From an uncultured Peptococcaceae bacterium (GTDB lineage: Bacteria > Bacillota > Dehalobacteriia > UBA4068 > JAAVYR01), in NCBI GenBank assembly GCA_949739465.1, contig CATIYQ010000063.1:1-31485 (forward strand): DNA of 31,485 nt, given 5' to 3'. This document shows positions 23,685 to 31,485 of this stretch, in pieces (positions within the stretch are counted from its first letter, which is position 1; every line of letters begins with the position of its first letter). Position numbers and translations under genes: made by a program. The notes beneath the pieces are model-generated. The model did no database searches. It was given only the letters and a program-made list of their open reading frames with translations, and had not been told where the DNA came from.

Positions 23685-24565
23685 CAGCTTATTTAAAACA
23701 GACGCAACAGGAGATAGAAGTTGTGATGGAACGGCTGTTGTCTGTAAACGGACTGCCGGAACAAAAACTTTATGAAGCCATGGGATACAGTGCATTAGAC
23801 GGTGGCAAGCGATTACGCCCCGCCCTCTTCTCGGCTGTATTAGATTTATTGGGTGTGAAAGAGAAAAAAGACTTTCTTCCTTTTGCTGCTGCTATTGAGA
23901 TGATACACTGCTATTCTTTAATCCATGACGACCTGCCTGCCATGGACGATGACGATTACCGCCGTGGGCGGCTGACCAATCACAAGGTATATGGGGAAGC
24001 CATGGCGATTTTAGCAGGAGACGGACTTTTAACTTATGCTTTCCAAGTGATGCTGGGAGTGACAATCTCTGGCGTTAAGGCGGAGCAGGTGTTACAGGCG
24101 GCAAAGCTTATGGCAGATTGCGCCGGACCCCATGGCATGGTAGCGGGACAAGCTGTGGATATTCTCAATGAAGGGAAGCCATTGACGTTAGAAGAGCTTG
24201 CTTATATCCACCGCAAAAAAACAGGGGCTATGATACAGGGGGCTGTTCGTTCTGCGGCAATTTTAGCCGGGGCGAGTGAAGAAGCACAAGAGATGCTGGC
24301 TCTTTATGGCGCTCAAATCGGGCTTGCCTTTCAAATAGCCGACGATATTCTCGATGTGGTAGGCGACAGTGAGGAAATCGGGAAACAAGCAGGCAGCGAT
24401 GATAAAAACGGTAAAGTGACTTATCCTTCTTTGTTGGGGCTGGAAGGGGCTTATGAAAAGGGAGAGGCGGCTATCGCCGCGGCTATTGCTGCTCTTGATA
24501 GGTGGGGCGCGGAAGCCGACTTGCTCCGTGCGATAGCCCGCTTTTGTCTGCAACGGAAAAAATAG
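23675..24565 (+). CDS. ispA: Polyprenyl (geranyl/farnesyl) diphosphate synthase
   Basis: A 296-residue short-chain trans-prenyl diphosphate synthase that condenses isopentenyl and allylic diphosphates. The first Asp-rich motif is DDLPAMDD at residues 85-92 (chain-length-controlling FARM region) and the second is DDILD at 223-227; GGKRLRP near the N-terminus binds diphosphate. It is coupled to xseB. The usual next gene in many Clostridia, dxs, is absent here; leuS with its own promoter follows. Confidence 0.93.
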   Translation: MEVTAYLKQTQQEIEVVMERLLSVNGLPEQKLYEAMGYSALDGGKRLRPALFSAVLDLLGVKEKKDFLPFAAAIEMIHCYSLIHDDLPAMDDDDYRRGRLTNHKVYGEAMAILAGDGLLTYAFQVMLGVTISGVKAEQVLQAAKLMADCAGPHGMVAGQAVDILNEGKPLTLEELAYIHRKKTGAMIQGAVRSAAILAGASEEAQEMLALYGAQIGLAFQIADDILDVVGDSEEIGKQAGSDDKNGKVTYPSLLGLEGAYEKGEAAIAAAIAALDRWGAEADLLRAIARFCLQRKK

Positions 24566-24585
24566 GATTGGATATGGGGGAAACC

Positions 24586-24614
24586 TTGAATATTCTTCAA
24601 AAATTTTGTACAAT
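24586..24614 (+). promoter_or_regulatory. Sigma-A promoter of leuS
   Basis: TTGAAT (24586-24591), 17 bases, TACAAT (24609-24614). The resulting leader is only about 35 bases, which leaves no room for a T-box riboswitch. Confidence 0.7.
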
Positions 24615-24655
24615 AAACGATAACGGACTGCTTGTCTAAATAGGGGGTACAAAAC

Positions 24656-27133
24656 ATGGAAAAGAAGTATAACTTCAAAGCAATCGAAGAAAAATGGCAA
24701 AAGAAATGGGAACAGGACGACCTCTATCATGTCTGTGAAGATAGCGAAAAGCCAAAATATTATGTTTTGGAAATGTTCCCCTATCCTTCGGGAAATTTGC
24801 ATATGGGACATGTACGGAACTACTCTATCGGTGATGTGGTAGCGCGGTTTAAGACCATGAACGGCTATAATGTGCTGCACCCCATGGGGTGGGACTCCTT
24901 TGGTCTGCCGGCGGAAAACGCCGCAATTAAAAGAGGGGTAGAGCCTGCTAAATGGACCAAAGAAAATATTGCTAACATGCGGCGGCAGCTCCATTCTATG
25001 GGGCTAAGCTATGACTGGGACAGGGAAGTTACCACTTGTCTGCCTGATTATTATAAATGGACCCAATGGCTCTTTATTCAGCTCTTTAATAAAGGGTTGG
25101 CATATAAGAAAAAAGCGGCGGTAAACTTCTGTCCTTCCTGCGCCACTGTTCTTGCTAACGAACAGGTGGTAGACGGCGGCTGCGAACGTTGCGGCACTTT
25201 AGTGGAAAAGAAAGATTTGGAGCAATGGTTCTTTAAAACCACTGACTATGCGCAACGTCTGTTAGATGACTTGGAAAAGCTGCCCGGTTGGCCGGATAAA
25301 GTAAAAACCATGCAGGAAAACTGGATTGGTCGCAGCGAAGGGATGGAAGTCATCTTCCATACGGAACAAGGGGACGAAATGCCTATCTTTACCACCCGTG
25401 TGGACACCATCTTCGGCGTGACCTATATGGTCTTAGCACCGGAACACCCCCTGGTAGAAAAACTGACTAAAGGTACGGTATACGAAAAAGACGTAGCCGC
25501 CTTTGTAAATAAAGTCAAGAATATGTCTCAAATCGACCGAACTGCTACCGATTTGGAAAAGGAAGGGTTGTTTATCGGAGCGTATGCCATTAACCCGGTC
25601 AACGGCAAGAAAGTACCTATTTGGATTACCAACTATGTATTGATGGAATATGGTACCGGGGCTGTCATGGGCGTACCTGCTCATGATAGCAGAGACTTTG
25701 ATTTTGCAGCCAAATTTAATTTGCCTGTTATAGAAGTTATCACGCCGGAAAAGGGTGTGGGGCATGAGACGCTGACTGAAGTATATGAAGAGGACGGTTA
25801 TCTCATCAACTCCGGCGAATTTGACTGTATGGCGAACCGCCCTGAGGGTATGGCTGCCATCATGGACTTTATTGAAGAAAAGAACATGGGCAAACGTGTT
25901 GTTAACTATCGTCTCCGCGACTGGCTCATTTCCCGTCAGCGGTACTGGGGCGCGCCGATTCCCATCGTCTATTGTCCTAAATGCGGCGCAGTGCCTGTAC
26001 CCGAAGACCAACTGCCCGTTCTCTTACCAACTGATGTAGAGTTCAAATCTACGGGGGAATCGCCCCTTACCACCAGCCCTACTTTTGGGGAGACGGTATG
26101 CCCCCATTGTGGGGAAAAGGCGAAACGGGAAATGGATACCATGGATACCTTTGTTTGCTCCTCTTGGTACTATTTACGCTATTGCGACCCGCTTAATAAA
26201 GAACAGGCTTTTGATAAAAAGAAGGCGGACTACTGGATGAATGTAGACCAGTACATCGGCGGGGTGGAACACGCTATTCTTCACTTGATGTATGCTCGTT
26301 TCTTTACCAAGGTTCTCTATGATATGGGATTGGTTTCTGTGGAAGAGCCCTTTGCCAATCTCTTGACTCAAGGCATGGTACTCAAAGAGGGCAGCAAAAT
26401 GTCTAAATCCAAAGGTAATGTAGTCAGCCCCGAGGCTATCATTGATAAATTTGGGGCGGATACGGCAAGACTCTTTATTCTTTTTGCAGCGCCGCCCGAA
26501 CGGGATTTGGAATGGAATGATTCTGCCGTAGAAGGCTGCTACCGTTTCTTAAACAGAGTTTACCGTTTGATTAACGATGAGGCGGACAAAGACTTGATAG
26601 CAAATGCCCAAGCTCTTGATAGCACTGCTCTTACCAAAGCAGATAAAACAGTACGTCGAGCGGTTCATAGTGCCATCAAACGGGTAACGGAGGATATCTC
26701 CGACCGTTTTAACTTTAACACCGCTATCAGCGCCATTATGGAAATGGTGAATGCAATTTATGCTTATAAAAACGAAGCTGCCATTAATGGAGCCGTGCTC
26801 AAAGAAGCCAAGGAAACCTTGGTCATTCTCTTAGCGCCTTTTGCGCCCCATATGGCAGAAGAACTGTGGCAAGAATTGGGCTACATGACCAGTGTACACA
26901 AAGAATCCTGGCGGACCTTTGACCCTGACGCGCTTGTTTTGGAAGAAGTGGAAATCGCTATCCAAATCAACGGCAAGGTAAAAGACCGAATGCTGGTTGC
27001 GGCGGATTTGACTGCTGATGATTTATTGGATTTAGTGCAAGGTCATGAGAAATTCACTGAATGGACCGGTGGCAAAACGGTGGTAAAAATTGTTCCCATT
27101 CCTAAAAAATTAGTTAACATCGTAGTGAAATAA
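24656..27133 (+). CDS. leuS: Leucyl-tRNA synthetase
   Basis: An 825-residue class I synthetase that charges tRNA-Leu. Visible: the HIGH-type signature HMGH at residues 49-52 within PYPSGNLHMGHVRNY, a Cys-rich zinc-type insert (CPSCATVL...CERCG), the CP1 editing domain with TTRVDTIFGVTYMVLAPEHP, a second CPKCG/CPHCG pair and KMSKS at 581-585. The length is normal for bacterial LeuRS. It is a monocistronic unit flanked by its promoter and a terminator. Confidence 0.97.
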   Translation: MEKKYNFKAIEEKWQKKWEQDDLYHVCEDSEKPKYYVLEMFPYPSGNLHMGHVRNYSIGDVVARFKTMNGYNVLHPMGWDSFGLPAENAAIKRGVEPAKWTKENIANMRRQLHSMGLSYDWDREVTTCLPDYYKWTQWLFIQLFNKGLAYKKKAAVNFCPSCATVLANEQVVDGGCERCGTLVEKKDLEQWFFKTTDYAQRLLDDLEKLPGWPDKVKTMQENWIGRSEGMEVIFHTEQGDEMPIFTTRVDTIFGVTYMVLAPEHPLVEKLTKGTVYEKDVAAFVNKVKNMSQIDRTATDLEKEGLFIGAYAINPVNGKKVPIWITNYVLMEYGTGAVMGVPAHDSRDFDFAAKFNLPVIEVITPEKGVGHETLTEVYEEDGYLINSGEFDCMANRPEGMAAIMDFIEEKNMGKRVVNYRLRDWLISRQRYWGAPIPIVYCPKCGAVPVPEDQLPVLLPTDVEFKSTGESPLTTSPTFGETVCPHCGEKAKREMDTMDTFVCSSWYYLRYCDPLNKEQAFDKKKADYWMNVDQYIGGVEHAILHLMYARFFTKVLYDMGLVSVEEPFANLLTQGMVLKEGSKMSKSKGNVVSPEAIIDKFGADTARLFILFAAPPERDLEWNDSAVEGCYRFLNRVYRLINDEADKDLIANAQALDSTALTKADKTVRRAVHSAIKRVTEDISDRFNFNTAISAIMEMVNAIYAYKNEAAINGAVLKEAKETLVILLAPFAPHMAEELWQELGYMTSVHKESWRTFDPDALVLEEVEIAIQINGKVKDRMLVAADLTADDLLDLVQGHEKFTEWTGGKTVVKIVPIPKKLVNIVVK

Positions 27134-27147
27134 ATCATCAAAAGCAG

Positions 27148-27179
27148 AAGGGAATGAGGTGGAGACCTGATTCCCTTTT
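27148..27179 (+). terminator. Rho-independent terminator after leuS
   Basis: AAGGGAAT (27148-27155) pairs with ATTCCCTT (27170-27177), extended by an inner AGGT/ACCT stem after one mismatch, and a T-rich run follows. Confidence 0.88.
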
Positions 27180-27219
27180 ACTTTTTCTTATATTTGATTC
27201 TTCTTCATAAGAAGATAAA

Positions 27220-27289
27220 TGTTGAAATATGTCGGTTATCTGTAAATTTTGTCAAAATATCTAGAAATCTGTCGAAAATATGATATGAT
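27220..27289 (+). promoter_or_regulatory. Cluster of phased Spo0A-box-like heptamers and -10 region before comEA
   Basis: Four heptamers resembling the Spo0A box TGTCGAA start at 27220 (TGTTGAA), 27230 (TGTCGGT), 27250 (TGTCAAA) and 27270 (TGTCGAA, exact). All are on the same strand and spaced by 10, 20 and 20 bases, i.e. on one helix face. A -10 candidate TATGAT follows at 27279-27284 or 27284-27289 with no good -35, which fits an activator-dependent promoter. The Spo0A assignment is inferred from the consensus only. Confidence 0.5.
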
Positions 27290-27330
27290 AAAAGGAGAAA
27301 GGTAATATTTTCAGGCAGGAGTTGATTGCA

Positions 27331-27795
27331 ATGGCAAAAGAAAATAAGAACAGAAAATACCTGATTATTTTCTTTTTACTGGGTTCTATTTGTTTTGGTA
27401 TTTACAAAGAATATGCTCGGGATTTATTAAACGGCAGTTTTGGTGAATCCTTTGCAATCCAAATGCCTAACGGATTTTTAGACTTGGAAACGACTGCTTT
27501 TGCCCAAGAGCCGGCAAGTATTGTCATTGAAAACAGCGCTTTGCCTGTTTATGAAGAAAAGGCAAAAGATTCGGCGGCGGGAAGCAAAACATCTGCTGAT
27601 GGACTAATTAATTTAAACACGGCAACCCTTGCCGAGTTGGACAAGCTGCCAGGTATCGGACCGGCGAAAGCGCAGGCAATTATTGATTATCGGGATAAAA
27701 AGGGCGGCTTTACCAAGAAGAGCCAGATAAAAAATGTTTCCGGCATTGGGGACGCTACTTATGAGAAAATAGAAGGAATGATAACCGTTGAGTAA
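27331..27795 (+). CDS. comEA: ComEA-type DNA-binding protein (helix-hairpin-helix)
   Basis: A 154-residue membrane-anchored protein: an N-terminal transmembrane helix (about residues 12-27), a roughly 60-residue linker, and a C-terminal double helix-hairpin-helix DNA-binding domain (LINLNTATLAELDKLPGIGPAKAQ, split over two HhH units, ending GIGDATYEKIEGMI). The Bacillus protein is longer and has an extra oligomerisation domain that is not seen here. ComEA receives DNA at the cell surface and passes it to ComEC, which overlaps the end of this gene. ATG 27331 is preferred over TTG 27322, since the GCAGGAG box is then 9 bases away. Confidence 0.88.
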   Translation: MAKENKNRKYLIIFFLLGSICFGIYKEYARDLLNGSFGESFAIQMPNGFLDLETTAFAQEPASIVIENSALPVYEEKAKDSAAGSKTSADGLINLNTATLAELDKLPGIGPAKAQAIIDYRDKKGGFTKKSQIKNVSGIGDATYEKIEGMITVE

Positions 27796-30256
27796 TGTTC
27801 TTGGCGATATCTTAAAAGAAAAACTGGAAGCTCGGTTGCTTATGTGGCACATAACTGCCTTTTGTATAGGAATTATACTGGGGCAGTTTTTCCATTTCTC
27901 CAGTGGGTTTATGATGAGTTTGCTGGGGATGACATTGTTTGGGGTTATGCTCGCTTGGTATAAAAAGATACCCTATGCGTTACTGATTCTTGCTTTGATG
28001 GTCGGTTTTTGTTGGAGCGATATTAACAACAAGCAAATAGACGCCTTTCCCCGGGAGGTCGGAGACTTGGTAATCCTTACAGGGAAGGTGGTATCCACTC
28101 CCGATGAGATGACAAAGGGTTGTAAATTTTATCTCAAGGGGAATGTGGTAGCGGACAATGGAGTCGTGGGCAGAGAGACCTATCGTTTGCTGGTTTATGG
28201 CACGAGCGATAGCAATTCTTTGACATATGGCGATATGGTAAGAGTAGAAGGTAAGGTATTGGCGGGAAGTTATTTTGCTAATCCCGGCAGTTTTAATTAT
28301 AGCGCCTATCTTGTCTCGCAAGAGGTGGCGGCTACGGTAGACAGCCGTTATCAGGGCGAGATTTTTCGCACAGGGCATCGTAGCGGTTGGGGTTTTATGG
28401 AGCTGGCGGAGCATACAAAGAATCGGGTTTACACTGCCATTGACCGTGTCTCTGAGGAGTCAAGCGGTTTTCTCTCGGGGATTATTTTTGGTGATAAATC
28501 AGGTCTTAGCTCGGTGGAAAAGTCTATGCTTTCGGCAGTGGGTATCTTTCATGCCTTTGCTGTATCCGGACTTCATGTGGGCTTTGTGGCGCTTTTCATG
28601 GCGGCAATAGCGGAGGCGCTGCGACTGAAGCCTTGGAGCAAGCTGGTCCTTGTCTCTGTTGGTTTGCTGTTTTACGGCGCTATGGCAAATTTTACCCCTT
28701 CGGTTACCCGAGCGGTGATTATGAGCATTATGATTTATCTTGCCTATGCTATCGGCACAGGACGGGATAGTTATACGGCGTTAGCGGTGGCGGCAGGAAT
28801 TATTTTGTTCTTTTCACCTGCTGCTGTTACCACGGCAGGCTTTCAACTGTCCTTTGCCGCTACTTGGGGTATTCTTTATTTGACGCCGGTGTTTGGACAG
28901 TTGCTTCCCGGTAAGGCGGGTAAGGTGAAAAGTAGTTTAGCGGTGACCTTCGCCGCCCAATTTGCCACCATGCCTTTGATTGCCTATTATTACTCGCTGT
29001 TAACGGTAGGCGGTATGTTCTTATCTCCGCTGATTATTCCCTTTATTGGTTTGGTGGTAATTCTTGGTATTATCTCTTGTCTGTTTTCTTTCTTGGGTGT
29101 GGTCTGGGCGGCTATTCCTCTTTACGCTGCCGGACTTATTGCCGAGGGGATTTATTGGTTGTCTGCTCTTTTTGAGAAACTGCCGTTGGCTTATTTTACG
29201 GTGGCGAAACCTCCTGTCTGGCTTATGGTATTGTTTTATCTCATTCTTCTTTGCCTGCCCCTTTTCGTCAAGGGGTGGGGCGTCACATCCCGTCCTGGCA
29301 TGGGGGAATTATTGGATGGCTTACTGGTCGATAAAGATGTGTCGGGAGCGGAAACCTCTTCTGTTAATGTAGTAGAAAAGGTGAAAGGCAATTGGTATGG
29401 CAGACTGGTATTGATTGTACTGGTGGTGATGCTCTTTCTCCCCAATATTTCTTGGGGACATCATCTGGAGGTAGTGTTTTTAGATGTGGGGCAGGGCAGC
29501 AGCGCGTTGATTATTACCCCTGAGAAAAAATATGTTTTGCTGGACGGTGGTGACCAGGTTTCCGGAGATGATTATTTGAGTGAACGAGTGGTATTGCCTT
29601 ATCTGAAGCAGCGGGGTATTACCAAGCTGGATGCCGTGATTAACACGCACCCTCATAGTGACCATACTGCTGCGCTCAAGGGCGCTCTTGCTTATCTTGA
29701 TGTAAAGATGTTCATTACTTCAGAAGTTTTTCCAGATGTGGAGGAACAGCAATTATTGCTGGCTTTAGCCGAGGAACACGATGTTCCTGTTTCTTTCGTG
29801 CAGCAGGGGCAGAAAATTACCTTAGAACCGGGTGTGGTCATGGAGGTGTTCTATCCTACGGCAGGGGAAAGCTATCCGGAAGACGACGCCAATAACGGCT
29901 CTTTGGTGCTAAAGCTTAGTTATGGAGAGGTGGATATGTTGCTAACAGGGGATAATGAAAATAAGGCTTTAGATGAAATAACTGATTTGCCTTTACAGTC
30001 GGAAATTTTATTATTACCGCACCATGGCAGCAAAGGCAGCCTTCATGAAGAATTTTATCAGCTGGTATCGCCGGAAGCGGTGATTGCTTCTGCCGGACGG
30101 GGAAATAAATTTGGTCATCCTGCAAGAGATGTGGTAAACTATTGGCAGGGCGTGGGCATTCCGCTGTATCGTACGGACAGAGACGGCGCGGTTACCGTGA
30201 AAACCAATGGCAGGACTTATCACATTGAAACTTTTTTCCGAGGGGCATCACGCTAA
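27788..30256 (+). CDS. comEC: ComEC/Rec2 DNA internalisation channel protein
   Basis: An 822-residue ComEC that carries single-stranded DNA across the membrane. It has N-terminal transmembrane helices with an extracytoplasmic OB-like DUF4131 segment (about 60-190), the competence domain with FAVSGLHVG near residue 258 and many helices, and a C-terminal metallo-beta-lactamase-like domain with HPHSDH (His621, His623, Asp625, His626), the metal-binding motif. The length is full for the family. It starts at a TTG eight bases before the comEA stop, with AAGGA upstream. It supports a real or ancestral natural-transformation capacity. Confidence 0.92.
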   Translation: MSNVLGDILKEKLEARLLMWHITAFCIGIILGQFFHFSSGFMMSLLGMTLFGVMLAWYKKIPYALLILALMVGFCWSDINNKQIDAFPREVGDLVILTGKVVSTPDEMTKGCKFYLKGNVVADNGVVGRETYRLLVYGTSDSNSLTYGDMVRVEGKVLAGSYFANPGSFNYSAYLVSQEVAATVDSRYQGEIFRTGHRSGWGFMELAEHTKNRVYTAIDRVSEESSGFLSGIIFGDKSGLSSVEKSMLSAVGIFHAFAVSGLHVGFVALFMAAIAEALRLKPWSKLVLVSVGLLFYGAMANFTPSVTRAVIMSIMIYLAYAIGTGRDSYTALAVAAGIILFFSPAAVTTAGFQLSFAATWGILYLTPVFGQLLPGKAGKVKSSLAVTFAAQFATMPLIAYYYSLLTVGGMFLSPLIIPFIGLVVILGIISCLFSFLGVVWAAIPLYAAGLIAEGIYWLSALFEKLPLAYFTVAKPPVWLMVLFYLILLCLPLFVKGWGVTSRPGMGELLDGLLVDKDVSGAETSSVNVVEKVKGNWYGRLVLIVLVVMLFLPNISWGHHLEVVFLDVGQGSSALIITPEKKYVLLDGGDQVSGDDYLSERVVLPYLKQRGITKLDAVINTHPHSDHTAALKGALAYLDVKMFITSEVFPDVEEQQLLLALAEEHDVPVSFVQQGQKITLEPGVVMEVFYPTAGESYPEDDANNGSLVLKLSYGEVDMLLTGDNENKALDEITDLPLQSEILLLPHHGSKGSLHEEFYQLVSPEAVIASAGRGNKFGHPARDVVNYWQGVGIPLYRTDRDGAVTVKTNGRTYHIETFFRGASR

Positions 30257-30282
30257 AACAAGAGACGAGGAGTTAGAATCGG

Positions 30283-31329
30283 GTGCAGAAGTTACGGAAG
30301 GATTTGCAAAACGGCAGTTACTTGCCTGCATATATCTTTTATGGGGAAGAATTTTATAACATGAAGGAAGCGGTAGAACTATTTACAGAATTTTTCACCA
30401 ACGGTTATACTGACGACCTGAATGTAGAAAAAATAGACGCTGCCAAATGCGAGGTAAACGATGTGCTGAACGCCGTGGGGACTATGGGATTTTTCTCTAC
30501 TCAAAAGCTGGTGCTGGTAGAAAATGCCTCTCTGTGGCTAGGCGGCGGTAAGAAAACCAGCAAACAAGAAGAAGGCGGACAGGATGAGGCTGCAAAAGTC
30601 AACCTGGACTGCTTATTGGATTATCTGGCAAATCCGGTGGAAAGCACTTGTCTTATTTTCCTGGCAGAAGCGGGAATTCATAAAAGCCGCAAGCTGGTAA
30701 AAGCAGTGGCGAAGGTAGGACGTTTGGTGGAATTTCCCTTGTTGCAAGGGGGAGAAGTCTATGAGTTTATCCGTCGGGAATTTAAAAAAAGAAATGTGGA
30801 TTATGAAAAATCCGTGGCGGATTATTTAATCCTGGCAGTAGGAAATAATCTCTTTTTACTGACCCAGGAAATTGATAAATTGATTCACTATTGTGGCGGG
30901 GCAGAGACCGTATCTCTTGCCCAAGCGAGAGAAATCGTCAGCAAGAACAGTCTCTTTACGGTGTTTGCCTTAATCGACGCCGTAGCGGGAAAAGACGGTG
31001 GTAAAAGTCTTTTGCTGTTAGAGGAAATGATACGGCAGGGGGAAGCGGAACAGAAAATCTTGGTGCTTTTAGCGCGACAATTTCGCTTGATTTATCAGAC
31101 CAAATGCATGAAAGGGGCGGGCTATCGCAATGCCGATATTGCGAAAACCTTGGGTCAGCACCCTTTTGTCATCGAAAAGGCGGCGAAACAGGGAAATGGT
31201 TTTTCTTTGGATTGCTTAGAAAAAAATCTGGAAATCTTATTGGAAGCTGATAAGAAAAATAAACGAGGACAACTGGATTTGAAAAAAGGATTGCAAATTG
31301 GTATCCTACAAATCTGCGCTCAAAAATAA
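30283..31329 (+). CDS. holA: DNA polymerase III delta subunit
   Basis: HolA (348 residues) is the clamp-loader subunit that opens the beta clamp. It has an AAA+-like N-terminal domain (starting YIFYGEEFYNMKEAVE, with KLVLVENASLWL) and a C-terminal helical collar domain with LLVLARQFRLIYQTK-like features and a terminal DKKNKRGQLDLKKGLQ. The GTG start follows GAGGAG. Its position after comEC and before rpsT is the conserved Bacillota order. A Lys/Glu-rich insertion (about residues 88-100) is likely a surface loop. Confidence 0.93.
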   Translation: MQKLRKDLQNGSYLPAYIFYGEEFYNMKEAVELFTEFFTNGYTDDLNVEKIDAAKCEVNDVLNAVGTMGFFSTQKLVLVENASLWLGGGKKTSKQEEGGQDEAAKVNLDCLLDYLANPVESTCLIFLAEAGIHKSRKLVKAVAKVGRLVEFPLLQGGEVYEFIRREFKKRNVDYEKSVADYLILAVGNNLFLLTQEIDKLIHYCGGAETVSLAQAREIVSKNSLFTVFALIDAVAGKDGGKSLLLLEEMIRQGEAEQKILVLLARQFRLIYQTKCMKGAGYRNADIAKTLGQHPFVIEKAAKQGNGFSLDCLEKNLEILLEADKKNKRGQLDLKKGLQIGILQICAQK

Positions 31330-31340
31330 CAGGTAGGAAA

Positions 31341-31361
31341 AATTCGGAAAATTTCCGAATT
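31341..31361 (+). terminator. Short palindromic hairpin after holA
   Basis: AATTCGGAAA (31341-31350) and TTTCCGAATT (31352-31361) are perfect complements around one central base, so the real loop must be a few bases larger. Few T residues follow, so it may be a weak terminator. Confidence 0.5.
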
Positions 31362-31376
31362 CTTCTATACAGAGAC

Positions 31377-31406
31377 TTGCTTTTTTCATTTTACCGTGGT
31401 AAAATG
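31377..31406 (+). promoter_or_regulatory. Sigma-A promoter of rpsT with palindrome over the -10
   Basis: TTGCTT (31377-31382), 17 bases, TGG-TAAAAT (31397-31405), an extended -10. A perfect inverted repeat CATTTTACC / GGTAAAATG at 31387-31406 with a 2-base centre covers the -10. The expected leader is about 62 bases. Confidence 0.65.
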
Positions 31407-31473
31407 TTTCTTGTTCATTATGTAGAATATTGATTTTATATAATTCTAAGGCTGTCATGAGGAGGTGACACTT

Positions 31474-31485
31474 GTGCCAAACATT
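31474..31485 (+). CDS. rpsT: Start of 30S ribosomal protein S20 (partial, cut by window end)
   Basis: Only four codons are visible, GTG CCA AAC ATT, giving MPNI, which matches the usual S20 N-terminus. A near-perfect ribosome binding site GAGGAGGTGA (31459-31468) lies five bases upstream. The position after holA is the conserved place of rpsT in Bacillota. With so few residues, identity rests mainly on context. Confidence 0.7.

Noticed and set aside
24263..24994. 243-codon open frame on the minus strand
   Set aside because: It runs opposite ispA, the leuS promoter and leuS; composition is that of antisense sequence.
1..31485. Mobile elements, prophage, CRISPR array, tRNA or rRNA genes
   Set aside because: No transposase, integrase, spaced repeat array or RNA gene structure was seen anywhere in the window.

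Overview
The window looks like chromosomal backbone of an anaerobic, endospore-forming member of the Bacillota. A complete spoIIIAA-AH locus indicates sporulation. An Rnf complex and a bifurcating NADH/NADPH/ferredoxin enzyme indicate anaerobic redox metabolism. The three-gene redox operon (NuoE-like, NuoF-like, then a NuoG-GltD fusion) matches the Stn-type transhydrogenase known from Sporomusa, so a Sporomusa-like or other acetogenic/fermentative clostridial lineage is plausible; that placement is inference. Every gene found is on the + strand, genes are tightly packed, and no gap between genes exceeds about 200 bases. GTG and TTG starts are common.

Layout. (1) 2-5167: spoIIIA operon, with spoIIIAA cut by the left edge. 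(2) 5234-8251: an envelope-stress/housekeeping run of Asp23 protein, AmaP, DUF2273 protein, NusB and a TsaD-like paralogue. (3) 8355-14195: stnABC, closed by a strong terminator. (4) 14283-21427: apbE, a NusG-II-domain protein, a Gx-type membrane protein and rnfCDGEAB. (5) 21531-22160: a single-gene unit for a small lipoprotein with a strong promoter and highly biased codons. (6) 22236-24565: xseA-xseB-ispA. (7) 24586-27133: leuS on its own promoter. (8) 27220-31329: comEA-comEC-holA behind a set of helically phased Spo0A-box-like heptamers. (9) 31377-end: promoter, ribosome binding site and first four codons of what should be rpsT.

How the parts work together. Rnf couples reduced ferredoxin oxidation by NAD+ to ion pumping, and ApbE attaches FMN to RnfG and RnfD. 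Stn interconverts NADH, NADPH and ferredoxin pools by flavin-based bifurcation. Together, regions 3 and 4 form a roughly 13 kb redox-balancing block. It lies between the nusB/TsaD-like genes and xseA-xseB-ispA, which in many clostridial genomes sit close together. I see no insertion sequence, phage gene, CRISPR array, tRNA or rRNA. The most interesting items are the Stn enzyme with its degenerate formate-dehydrogenase-like domain, extra CxxCxxC tails on StnC and RnfE, the phased heptamers before comEA, the abundant-looking lipoprotein, and a palindrome over the rpsT -10 box.
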